A stretch of 23,147 nucleotides of DNA, from the NCBI GenBank assembly GCA_030432775.1, contig JAUILO010000017.1, positions 1 to 23,147 on the forward strand, written 5' to 3'. A model generated the notes under the pieces. The model saw only the letters and a program-made list of their open reading frames with translations. It did no database searches and was not told the origin of the DNA. This DNA is from Alphaproteobacteria bacterium (GTDB taxonomy: Bacteria > Pseudomonadota > Alphaproteobacteria > Micavibrionales > Micavibrionaceae). Positions 1 through 7,306 of the stretch are shown one piece after another; positions within the stretch are counted from its first letter, which is position 1; the number at the start of each line of letters is the position of its first letter. The translations under genes were made by a program, and so were the position numbers.

Positions 1-1331
1 TCATATAGCATTTTATCCGCACGGCTTAGCACTTCTTCGACTGAATGCTCGCCCGGATCAATGATTGTGCCACCTATAGATGTTGAAATTGTGATCTCGC
101 CATCCGGCGCGCTACATTTTATCGGTTTTTCGCAAATCGATGTACGCAGGCGCTCGGCGATACGCATGGCAAGATCACCATGTGTGTCCGGTAATACGGC
201 TGTGAATTCTTCGCCGCCCAGCCTTGCAACCATATCAATGCCCCGAAGGCTTTCTGACAGGCGGTGCGAGAATGTTTTCAGAATTTCATCGCCCACGCCA
301 TGGCCATACGTATCATTTACTTCTTTGAAATGGTCGATATCCAGCATCAATACGCACATTTTCTTGTTTGTCTCAAGGTTTTTGCGGATGAGCTTTTGCA
401 TATGTGTTTCGAGGTAACGGCGATTATATAGGCCTGTTAAACTATCGGTCAGTGCCATAGATATACTGACTTCATAGCTGGCTCTCAGGCGTTCCTGAAA
501 GCGTTTACGGCGTATCTGTGTTCTGGCGCGTGCCAGAAGTTCGTTACGGTCTATTGGGCGTAATATATAATCATGCGCGCCAATTTCCAGTCCGTGCGCA
601 ATGCGTTCCATGGTGTCATCTGTCGAGACCATCAGAATAGGAACATTACGCGTGCGCTCGTTGGATCGTAAATGGGAACAAAGACGTAAACCATCTTCGT
701 TCTTCAGGTTTAGACTGATGATTAAAAGCTCGAAGTCGTTTTGTGAGGCATATTCCATGGCCTGCATACCGCTTTGCACGGGGATGACCGTGTCATCATC
801 GGCATGAAGCGTTTCAACGATTTTATCTGATTCAAAATTCTGATCTTCAACGACAAGCACTTTGGCTTTATCAACCGGTTCTTCCATGATCATGCTGCGT
901 TTTTCAACAACACCAAGCTGTGATGCTGTGTTTTCACGAATGCGCCATTCATCAACCGTCATTTTTAAACGGACGAGCGAGCGGACACGTGCCATTAGCG
1001 CTGTATCATTCACAGGTTTGCTTAGAAAGTCATCTGCACCAGCCTCCAGCCCCTTAACGCGGTCTGTGGTGTCAGTTAATGCTGTGACCATAACAACAGG
1101 AATATGCGATACTGCCGGATTGGCTTTAATTCTGGCGCAGACTTCGAATCCGTCCATCCCTGGCATCATCACATCAAGCAAGACAAGATCAGGGCTATCA
1201 CGCTCGATTTTCATCAAGGCCTCTTCGCCGCTAGTCGCGGTGAGTACATCGTAGTATTCACTGCTAAGCTTGGCTTCAAGCAGCTTCACATTGGGCAGAA
1301 TATCATCAACGACTAAGACACGGGCGGACAT
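1..1331 (-). CDS. pleD: PleD-type response regulator / diguanylate cyclase (3' end off the window)
   Basis: This is a REC-REC-GGDEF protein that makes c-di-GMP from two GTP when its first receiver is phosphorylated; in Caulobacter PleD drives the swarmer-to-stalked transition at the cell pole. About 443 codons are visible, and Caulobacter PleD is 454 residues, so only some ten residues and the stop lie beyond base 1. Receiver 1 has the acidic pair D9/D10, phospho-acceptor D53 in LLDVMMPG, and a KP pair near 105. Receiver 2 (about 155-270) has Ser206 where the acceptor Asp should be, as expected of the PleD adaptor receiver. The GGDEF domain (about 290 onward) carries DSLTGLYNRR, GGEEF near 372-376 and an RGID inhibitory c-di-GMP site five residues before it. 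The start ATG has an AAGGGA ribosome site and lies 28 bases after the divK stop, so the two genes are probably one operon. The identification is firm. Confidence 0.95.
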   Translation of the reverse strand, partial: MSARVLVVDDILPNVKLLEAKLSSEYYDVLTATSGEEALMKIERDSPDLVLLDVMMPGMDGFEVCARIKANPAVSHIPVVMVTALTDTTDRVKGLEAGADDFLSKPVNDTALMARVRSLVRLKMTVDEWRIRENTASQLGVVEKRSMIMEEPVDKAKVLVVEDQNFESDKIVETLHADDDTVIPVQSGMQAMEYASQNDFELLIISLNLKNEDGLRLCSHLRSNERTRNVPILMVSTDDTMERIAHGLEIGAHDYILRPIDRNELLARARTQIRRKRFQERLRASYEVSISMALTDSLTGLYNRRYLETHMQKLIRKNLETNKKMCVLMLDIDHFKEVNDTYGHGVGDEILKTFSHRLSESLRGIDMVARLGGEEFTAVLPDTHGDLAMRIAERLRTSICEKPIKCSAPDGEITISTSIGGTIIDPGEHSVEEVLSRADKMLY

Positions 1332-1359
1332 GTAAAAATCCCTTATTTAATGATTTGGT

Positions 1360-1725
1360 TTAATTTAGGTATTTACCTATAACTTCCATAAAATGAGTCA
1401 CCGAGATTGGCTTTGAGATGTAATCTTCACATCCACCATCCCTGATTTTTTGCTCATCTCCTTTCATCGCAAATGCAGTCACTGCGATAACTGGAATAGA
1501 TTTTAGTTCTTCATCGGCTTTGAGCCATTTTGTGACATCAAGGCCGGAAACTTCGGGTAGCTGTATATCCATAAGAACCAGATCAGGTTTGTGTTCTCTG
1601 GCTAAATCCAGAACTTGATTGCCATTGCTGGTTTCGATTGTGCTAATGCCATGGGCCTCCAGCAAGTCGTGGAATAGTTTCATGTTCAGTTCATTATCTT
1701 CAACGATTAGGACAGTTTTGGACAT
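1360..1725 (-). CDS. divK: Single-domain response regulator DivK
   Basis: This 121-residue protein is one CheY-like receiver with no output domain. DivK is the essential cell-fate regulator of alphaproteobacteria: it is phosphorylated and dephosphorylated by the DivJ and PleC kinases and, through DivL and CckA, lowers CtrA activity. Visible residues are the acidic pair E9/D10, phospho-acceptor D53 in LVLMDIQLPEVSG, T83 in AVTAFAMKGD and K105 in SKPIS, at the same numbering as Caulobacter DivK. Its position directly upstream of pleD is the classical divK-pleD arrangement, which separates it from other single-domain receivers. The ribosome site before the ATG is weak. A near-consensus CtrA box lies about 75 bases upstream. 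Confidence 0.95.
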   Translation of the reverse strand: MSKTVLIVEDNELNMKLFHDLLEAHGISTIETSNGNQVLDLAREHKPDLVLMDIQLPEVSGLDVTKWLKADEELKSIPVIAVTAFAMKGDEQKIRDGGCEDYISKPISVTHFMEVIGKYLN

Positions 1726-1798
1726 AGATTAACTTTACTGGTTGATATAGAAGGCGAAAATGACTTCTACGATTATTATTCACTATAACGTGACAAGA

Positions 1799-1813
1799 TT
1801 ATTCAATAGTTAA
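1799..1813. promoter_or_regulatory. Possible CtrA box upstream of divK
   Basis: The sequence reads TTAT, seven bases, TTAA, which matches 7 of the 8 fixed positions of the CtrA consensus TTAA-N7-TTAA. It lies 74-88 bases before the divK start, in the 185-base gap between divK and the eipB-like gene. CtrA control of divK is known in Caulobacter. In AT-rich intergenic DNA a 7/8 match can arise by chance, so this is only a candidate. Confidence 0.3.
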
Positions 1814-1910
1814 TGCGAGAGCATATCCTGCGTTTCTTTTTATATCATTAATTTACATGGCTAAATGCTATGTTCAAAGCCCTAAATCATATTGTGTTCA
1901 CATGCCTTGC

Positions 1911-2750
1911 TTACTCGGCCTCACAGCTTGGTTCTGCAATGGATTCCAGCGCGATTAGTTTTTGTGAGACTGTAAAATCATGATATTCAACGAGCATATC
2001 ACTGATAATGCCGTTCTCATGGAAGATCAGGTCTATTTCGTATTCCGAGCTTGGGTCTTCGGTATTCATGGGAAAGAATGCCATGCGTACTTTACGGGCA
2101 GGGGTGTTGTATAGGTTCGCATCCAGATTCTTCGATGGCTTTATAACGGCCATTGCATTGATAGGTTTGCCAATGAATGAGTTGACCAGAATTGGCCCTT
2201 CTGAATCACTACCATCAAAAATTGTCTGGGTATAAAATGAAGATCCGTTTTGTGCCTTTTCAAGCATCTTCAATGTATGCATCATGGGAAAAGCAGTGCC
2301 CTTTGATAAAGGGAAGTTAAGCCCTTCCGGTGTTTTAAATGTAACGGTGCCACCATCATCGCTCATCGTGGCATTGCCGCGCAGCTCTTCGAATATCTCG
2401 CCATCACGTTTGCGCAGGGCTGAAAATTCGAAATTTTTACCGTCAAATGTCTCATAGGTTGAAAAATCTGTTGTAATCGCAACAGCTGGATTATCGGCAT
2501 ATTCATAAAACAGGTTGAAGCGGTGGTCGGTAATCCATGCGTCGCAATCTGGTTTCCACTCGTAAAACATCTCGCCGCTGATATTCAAAATCTGTGTGCC
2601 GCTCTTTTTCGAGGTCATCTTGATTTTGTAAAGCGCTTTGTGTGGTTTAAGTCCATTGCCAAGGCTTGCCTGTGCAAAAGCGCTGGCAGGAAGCAAAATA
2701 ACTGCCACAAATAATATCACTATGCTTGTTAGTAAGCCTTTATTCGCCAT
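1911..2750 (-). CDS. eipB: EipB-like periplasmic cell-envelope integrity protein (DUF1849)
   Basis: This 279-residue protein is probably periplasmic. It has a signal peptide with a hydrophobic core at about residues 8-20 and a likely cleavage at AFA|Q26-27. The mature part matches the DUF1849 pattern: HKALYKIKM near the start, a SGEMFYEW segment, a central FPLSKGTAFPMMHT segment, and just two cysteines, C69 and C276, at opposite ends. In Brucella EipB (280 residues) C69 and C278 form a structural disulfide in a beta-spiral fold, and the protein supports envelope integrity under stress; its molecular partner is not settled. It lies 185 bases upstream of divK on the same strand and may be a separate transcript. 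I am confident in the family; the role is by homology. Confidence 0.88.
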   Translation of the reverse strand: MANKGLLTSIVILFVAVILLPASAFAQASLGNGLKPHKALYKIKMTSKKSGTQILNISGEMFYEWKPDCDAWITDHRFNLFYEYADNPAVAITTDFSTYETFDGKNFEFSALRKRDGEIFEELRGNATMSDDGGTVTFKTPEGLNFPLSKGTAFPMMHTLKMLEKAQNGSSFYTQTIFDGSDSEGPILVNSFIGKPINAMAVIKPSKNLDANLYNTPARKVRMAFFPMNTEDPSSEYEIDLIFHENGIISDMLVEYHDFTVSQKLIALESIAEPSCEAE

Positions 2751-2938
2751 TGAATCTCTCGGTTTTTAGTAATTCATCTCATGATAATCAATATAGGTGG
2801 TAAGGCAAATAGTTTCACCGTGAGTAGGTAAAAATGTCCCTGTTGCGGTATTTATTACCTGCATCTTTTGGGTAGGGTTGTTCTGTCTGTATCTGTATAA
2901 GTTGTTGGAAATAAATAATAAAACTACATTTTCTCTTT

Positions 2939-2954
2939 TGGCATGATCTTCGCA
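2939..2954 (+). promoter_or_regulatory. Possible sigma-54 (-24/-12) promoter
   Basis: TGGCATGATCTTCGCA has the sigma-54 layout: GG at 2940-2941, exactly ten bases, then GC at 2952-2953, with TGGCA and CGCA flanks close to the consensus TGGCAC-N5-TTGCA. It reads toward the diguanylate cyclase gene and would start transcription near 2965, leaving a leader of about 75 bases. The rest of the 288-base gap (2751-3038) is AT-rich with no convincing gene. This is motif evidence only. Confidence 0.35.
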
Positions 2955-3038
2955 ACGTAAAAACCAAAGGGGCACTGAATAAAACAAAAAATGCCAGTGC
3001 ATATGTAACAGAGGTATCGGGAATTAGGGTGAGTAAAA

Positions 3039-3869
3039 ATGGTTAGAACAAACAACATTCAAGGCAAAGATTTCATTATGGGAACTGTTAGCACAGCGCT
3101 GGAAGTTAAGAATAGTAAGCCTTATGAAGGTTCGAATGCATATTCTGTGGCGCGTGGTCAACATCTTAGCGATCTAAGGCAGTTTTCAATCGGCCGTGAA
3201 AGATGGAACCATTACAGAAATGCGACCAATGCTTTGGTTGAATATGCAGAACAAATGTTGGATGAGGCAGAGCGCACGATTCAAATGCAGCAAGAGCGCC
3301 TTGCATATCTGGAAGAGCTGGTCACAAGAGACGAACTGACAAGAATTTCCAACAGACGTGGTTTTAAAGAAGCGTTTGCCGCAGAGATGGATCGTTGTAA
3401 TCGTGGCATCAGCAAAGGCGGTGTAGTCATTATGATTGATCTGGATGATTTCAAACCAATCAATGATACACATGGTCATCTTGCTGGTGATGAATGTCTG
3501 AAATTGGTTGCAGAAAAATTACAGAGTGAAATTCGTACAATGGACGTAGCAGCACGTCTTGGCGGTGATGAGTTTGTTATCCTCCTCTCCAACACAACAA
3601 TGGCTGATGTCGCCGAACGGGTAAAAGATATTCTTTGGCAGTTGAACAACATCACTTTGGCCTGGTACGGGGAAGAAATCCCCGTACGGGCCTCCATTGG
3701 AGTGCAGGAATTTAAAGCTGGAGATACAGAAAAAGACATTATTGAAGGTGCTGATGGCCAGCTTTACAAGCAAAAAAGCCATAAAGGTGACAATGCCGAC
3801 GCAATTGCCGTACGCAGCATTGAACGCGCTGCAAGTGAATATAACGCAGGAGAAATTGTAATTGCATAA
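3039..3869 (+). CDS. GGDEF-domain diguanylate cyclase with N-terminal coiled coil
   Basis: This 276-residue, probably soluble protein should make c-di-GMP. Residues 1-60 match nothing I recognise. Residues 62-96 (EYAEQMLDEAERTIQMQQER) look like a helical or coiled-coil dimerisation segment. The GGDEF domain runs from about 97 to 258: DELTRISNRRG at 98-108, metal-binding D134 in MIDLDDFK, GGDEF at 175-179, and an RTMD inhibitory site at 166-169, five residues upstream. Both the catalytic and the product-inhibition sites are therefore intact. There is no signal peptide, membrane segment or receiver, so any input must come through the N-terminal part or a partner. The chosen ATG follows an AGGGTGAG ribosome site; a second in-frame ATG is at 3078. 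The gene stands alone on its strand between two intergenic regions. Confidence 0.9.
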   Translation: MVRTNNIQGKDFIMGTVSTALEVKNSKPYEGSNAYSVARGQHLSDLRQFSIGRERWNHYRNATNALVEYAEQMLDEAERTIQMQQERLAYLEELVTRDELTRISNRRGFKEAFAAEMDRCNRGISKGGVVIMIDLDDFKPINDTHGHLAGDECLKLVAEKLQSEIRTMDVAARLGGDEFVILLSNTTMADVAERVKDILWQLNNITLAWYGEEIPVRASIGVQEFKAGDTEKDIIEGADGQLYKQKSHKGDNADAIAVRSIERAASEYNAGEIVIA

Positions 3870-3879
3870 GAATACGGGT

Positions 3880-3921
3880 GTTAGGGATTAAAGTTACTCG
3901 TCTGTCTTTATCCTCCCTAAC
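3880..3921 (+). repeat. 8-bp inverted repeat after the diguanylate cyclase gene
   Basis: GTTAGGGA at 3880-3887 and its exact complement TCCCTAAC at 3914-3921 flank 26 bases just past the stop codon at 3869. The next bases repeat CCCTAA-type words (ACCCTAAACCC). It may be part of a structured 3' untranslated region leading into the terminator at 3961, or chance. Confidence 0.35.
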
Positions 3922-3960
3922 CGTGAACCCTAAACCCAATAAAGGCAGGCGATCCCCCCG

Positions 3961-3999
3961 GCCCGGTTCGTTCCCCCAATACGAGCCGGGCTTCTTTTT
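3961..3999 (+). terminator. Rho-independent terminator of the diguanylate cyclase gene
   Basis: GCCCGGTTCGT (3961-3971) pairs with ACGAGCCGGGC (3981-3991) in an 11-bp stem with one G-T pair and a 9-base loop, followed directly by TTCTTTTT. It is GC-rich with a good T tract on the plus strand, about 90 bases past the stop. Confidence 0.85.
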
Positions 4000-4071
4000 G
4001 TGCAAAATAACAACATAAAAAGCACGTATATAAAGGCATGTTCATGTAAAGATCTGACTGAAAATACGTAT

Positions 4072-4098
4072 AAAAAAAAGAGGGCTGCAGCCCTCTTT
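4072..4098 (-). terminator. Rho-independent terminator of aspS
   Basis: AAAGAGGGC-TGCA-GCCCTCTTT (4077-4098) is a perfect palindrome. On the minus strand it is followed by a run of eight T (the A run at 4072-4079 on the plus strand, partly inside the stem), as expected for a terminator about 50 bases past the aspS stop. An outer pair, ACGTATAA (4066-4073) with TTATACGT (4111-4118), could lengthen the stem. Together with the plus-strand terminator at 3961 it insulates two convergent genes. Confidence 0.85.
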
Positions 4099-4145
4099 AA
4101 TGTCTTTGCTTATACGTTTTTGCGTATCACTACGTCAAACGTGTC

Positions 4146-5966
4146 CTAAGCGCGCTTCTTTTCTTCGCCGTTGCTTTCGAGCTTTGGCTTTGGCAGGTCG
4201 AGCTTGATGTTCAGTTCTTTAAGCTGTTCTGGGGATGCCTCGCCCGGCGCGCCCATCAGAAGGTCTTCAGCAGCGCCATTCATCGGGAAGGCGATGATCT
4301 CGCGGATATTCGGCTCATCAGCCAGCAACATCACAATACGGTCAACGCCCGGCGCTATACCTCCGTGAGGAGGAGCGCCGAATTGCATTGCTGCAAGCAT
4401 ACCGCCGAATTTTTCTTCAAGAACACTTTGATCATATCCGACAATACCGAATGCTTTTTCCATGACTTCCGGCAGGTGGTTTCTGATTGCCCCTGATGAA
4501 AGCTCGACACCGTTACAGACGATATCATACTGGTAAGCCAGAATATCAAGCGGGTCTTTTGTTTCCAGTGCTTCCAGACCACCTTGAGGCATAGAGAACG
4601 GGTTGTGAGAGAAATCGATTTTCTGTGTTTCTTCATCAAGCTCATACATGGGGAAATCAACAATCCAGCAGAATTTGAAGATACCTTCTTCGCGGATACC
4701 ACAATCTGTACAGATTTTATCACGGGCTTTACCGGCGAATGTTGCTGCATTGTGTTCCTTGTCACAAACGAAGAATATAGCATCGCCATTTTCAAGGCCT
4801 GCAATCTCGCGGAGTTCGGCTTGCGCAGCTTCAGGAACGAATTTGGCAATCGGACCTTTACCTTCACCATCGGCAAACAAGATGTAACCAAGGCCAGGTG
4901 CTCCTTCGCTTTGTGCCCAGCTGTTTAGCTTGTCAAAGAAGCTACGTGGCTGCTCGCCAACACTTGGCGCGCGAATGGCGCGTACAACGCCGCCTTTTTC
5001 AATGACGTTTTTAAATGCTTTAAATTCAACATCATCGCGGGAGAACACGCTGGTGACATCAACAATTTCAAGTGGGTTACGAAGGTCAGGCTTGTCAGAG
5101 CCATATTTCATCATCGCTTCTTTGTATGGAATACGCGGGAATGCGCCTTCTGCAATAACGTATTTATCGGTCGTAAATTCTTCGAATACACCGCGTAATA
5201 CAGGTTCGATAACGCCGAATACGTCTTCTTGTGTTACAAAAGACATCTCCATATCAAGCTGGTAAAACTCACCCGGGCTACGGTCTGCACGTGAATCTTC
5301 GTCACGGAAACAAGGCGCGATTTGGAAGTATTTATCAAAACCGGACATCATCAACAGCTGTTTGAATTGCTGCGGCGCTTGTGGCAGGGCGTAAAATTTA
5401 CCGGGGTGCTGGCGTGCAGGGACTAAAAAGTCACGTGCGCCTTCAGGTGAGCTGGCTGTTAGAATTGGTGTTTGGAATTCCTGAAATCCTTGATCAATCA
5501 TACGTTTACGTAAGGAGGTTATGATGTTGTTACGCAGACGGATGTTTCTTTGCATTTTCTCGCGGCGTAAATCAAGGTAACGGTATCGCAAGCGAATATC
5601 TTCGCCAGCGCCATCATCTTCGGCAACCTGAAAAGGAATAACTTTTGCTGTGGAAAGCATCTGAGCTTCCTGAATATAGACCTCGATAGCACCTGTGTCG
5701 ATTTTGTCGTTCGCTGTTCCGGATGCACGCGCACGTACTTTACCGATAACAGTAATCACAGATTCGTTACGCCATTTATCAATTTCATTGATGAGCGCAG
5801 AGTCTTCGTCTACCACACATTGGGTTACACCATAAGTATCCCGCAGATCAATGAACAGCACGCCGCCATGGTCTCTAACTCTATGAACCCAGCCAGATAG
5901 TTTGACTTCTTCGCCAATATGACCTTCGCGTAATTCGCCACATTTATGGGTACGATATGCGTGCAT
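4146..5966 (-). CDS. aspS: Aspartate--tRNA ligase (probably non-discriminating, Asp/Asn)
   Basis: This 606-residue class II synthetase charges tRNA with aspartate in the cytoplasm. An N-terminal OB-fold anticodon domain (about 1-105) includes GWVHRVRDHGG. The catalytic core has motif 2 in FRDEDSRADRSPGEF and motif 3 in GIAPGVDRIVMLL, and the bacterial GAD insert lies between them. Length fits the bacterial type (E. coli 590). H33 in RDHGG corresponds to the His31 that I recall as one determinant of relaxed tRNA recognition in Pseudomonas AspRS, where E. coli has Leu. That suggests Asp-tRNA(Asn) is also made and then amidated by GatCAB, as in most alphaproteobacteria. The ATG follows AAGGAT. 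The gene is divergent from rnd with a 131-base gap and ends at its own terminator. Confidence 0.96.
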   Translation of the reverse strand: MHAYRTHKCGELREGHIGEEVKLSGWVHRVRDHGGVLFIDLRDTYGVTQCVVDEDSALINEIDKWRNESVITVIGKVRARASGTANDKIDTGAIEVYIQEAQMLSTAKVIPFQVAEDDGAGEDIRLRYRYLDLRREKMQRNIRLRNNIITSLRKRMIDQGFQEFQTPILTASSPEGARDFLVPARQHPGKFYALPQAPQQFKQLLMMSGFDKYFQIAPCFRDEDSRADRSPGEFYQLDMEMSFVTQEDVFGVIEPVLRGVFEEFTTDKYVIAEGAFPRIPYKEAMMKYGSDKPDLRNPLEIVDVTSVFSRDDVEFKAFKNVIEKGGVVRAIRAPSVGEQPRSFFDKLNSWAQSEGAPGLGYILFADGEGKGPIAKFVPEAAQAELREIAGLENGDAIFFVCDKEHNAATFAGKARDKICTDCGIREEGIFKFCWIVDFPMYELDEETQKIDFSHNPFSMPQGGLEALETKDPLDILAYQYDIVCNGVELSSGAIRNHLPEVMEKAFGIVGYDQSVLEEKFGGMLAAMQFGAPPHGGIAPGVDRIVMLLADEPNIREIIAFPMNGAAEDLLMGAPGEASPEQLKELNIKLDLPKPKLESNGEEKKRA

Positions 5967-6097
5967 CGTTATAATCCTTCTGTATCGTGTGTATTATCGT
6001 GTTTATCACTGTATTCTGCTGCATAAGAGACATTTTTTTTGCCCATCCGTCAAGAATGACTTGGCAGAAAGTACGGAAAAGCGTAATTATTTACGTC

Positions 6098-7243
6098 ATG
6101 ACAATAATAAATGATACAAAAACACTCCAGTCCTACTGTCAAAAGCTCTTACAAGCGGAATTTTTTACAATTGATACTGAGTTTCTTCGCGATAAAACCT
6201 ATTATCCGAGGCTCTGTTTGATTCAAATGGCGATGCCTGATGATGATCCGGTTGCTGTTGACCCGCTGGTCTCTGACCTTGATCTCGAACCTTTATTCGA
6301 AGTGCTGCGCGATAAAAGCGTGCTGAAAGTATTTCATGCTGCGCGTCAGGATCTTGAGATATTTTATAATGAGATGGGCAGTGTTCCAGAACCAATCTTT
6401 GATACACAAGTGGCTGCGATGGTATCCGGTTATGGTGATCAGGTCGGTTATCATGGTTTAGTGCAGCAAATCTGTAAGCATAATCTTGATAAAGGTCCGC
6501 AATTTACCGATTGGTCACGCAGGCCGTTATCATCCAAGCAGCTTAAATATGCGCTGGAAGATGTAACTCATCTTCGCGATGTGTATTTAAGCCTTTCATC
6601 CGAGCTAAAAGAGCGCGGCCGTGATGATTGGGGGCAACAGGAAATGCGGGTTTTGAGTAATCCGGCGACATATGAGAACGAAGATATGCTGGCGTGGAAT
6701 CGTTTAAAGATTCGTTCGGATCAGCCGCGTGTTCTAGCCGTATTGCGCGAGGTTGCGGCATGGCGCGAAAGAGAGGCTAAAGCACGTGATATCCCGCGCG
6801 GCAGGGTTTTGCGTGATGATACATTGGTTGATATTTCTATTCATCCGCCTAACAATCCGTCCGATTTAATGCGCATTCGCGGTGTTGCCAAGGATATGGC
6901 GGAAAGCCGTCATGGCAAAGCATTGATCGAAGCTGTGAAGCGTGGTCTTGATTTGCCGGCAGATCAATGTCCTGTGCGTCCAAAGACCAAACCGTTCCCA
7001 AAGGAGCTTCAACCTGTTCTGGAGATGCTTAAGATGCTATTGCGCATTCAGGCTAGCGAGCATGATGTCGCTGGTAAGTTGATTGCCAGCGCCAAAGATC
7101 TACAACATATCGCTATGAGCGATGATGCCGATGTCAAAGCCTTGCAAGGCTGGCGCTATGAAATTTTTGGCAAGGAAGCGATTGCGCTGAAGCATGGCAA
7201 GTTAACCTTGGGTCTTAAAGATAATCAGATCGTTAAAACCTAA
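6098..7243 (+). CDS. rnd: Ribonuclease D
   Basis: This 381-residue 3'-5' exoribonuclease of the DEDDy family trims tRNA and other stable RNA precursors. Exo motif I is D26-x-E28 in TIDTEFLRD, motif II includes D85 in FHAARQD, and motif III is Y151-x3-D155 in YALEDVTHLRD, so all four acidic residues and the Tyr are present. An HRDC domain follows (about 210-290, EREAKARDIPRGRVLRDD) and then a C-terminal helical region. The frame stays open upstream to 5987, but that extension is hydrophobic and unlike the family; the ATG at 6098 (MTIINDTKTL) puts motif I at the normal distance. Its ribosome site is weak. The stop codon lies inside a perfect 13-bp hairpin. Confidence 0.95.
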   Translation: MTIINDTKTLQSYCQKLLQAEFFTIDTEFLRDKTYYPRLCLIQMAMPDDDPVAVDPLVSDLDLEPLFEVLRDKSVLKVFHAARQDLEIFYNEMGSVPEPIFDTQVAAMVSGYGDQVGYHGLVQQICKHNLDKGPQFTDWSRRPLSSKQLKYALEDVTHLRDVYLSLSSELKERGRDDWGQQEMRVLSNPATYENEDMLAWNRLKIRSDQPRVLAVLREVAAWREREAKARDIPRGRVLRDDTLVDISIHPPNNPSDLMRIRGVAKDMAESRHGKALIEAVKRGLDLPADQCPVRPKTKPFPKELQPVLEMLKMLLRIQASEHDVAGKLIASAKDLQHIAMSDDADVKALQGWRYEIFGKEAIALKHGKLTLGLKDNQIVKT

Positions 7244-7253
7244 CGATCTGATT
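7223..7253. terminator. Perfect 13-bp hairpin spanning the rnd stop codon
   Basis: AATCAGATCGTTA (7223-7235) and TAACGATCTGATT (7241-7253) are exact complements around a 5-base loop, AAACC. The right arm begins with the rnd stop TAA (7241-7243). There is no long T run on either side, so termination efficiency is uncertain. Placed between the convergent rnd and fructokinase genes, it could act as a two-way terminator or a 3'-end stabiliser. Confidence 0.6.
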
Positions 7254-7306
7254 TCAAAATCTGGAAATTCAATTTCTAAGTATTTGATTGATGCGCATAG
7301 AACGCC

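Noticed and set aside
61..1316. Several plus-strand open frames at the left edge
   Set aside because: They are antisense to pleD, which is a strong family match over its whole length.
2766..3002. Minus-strand open frame of 78 codons in the gap before the cyclase gene
   Set aside because: No ribosome site, no family resemblance, and it covers the likely promoter region of the plus-strand gene.
3739..4005. Minus-strand open frame of 88 codons
   Set aside because: It overlaps the end of the cyclase gene and its terminator; composition is not protein-like.
4355..4891. Open frame of 178 codons on the minus strand within aspS
   Set aside because: It lies wholly within aspS in another frame, has a biased K/S/T composition and no recognisable domain.
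5987..6097. N-terminal extension of rnd
   Set aside because: Hydrophobic and unlike RNase D; the ATG at 6098 puts the first exonuclease motif at the usual distance.
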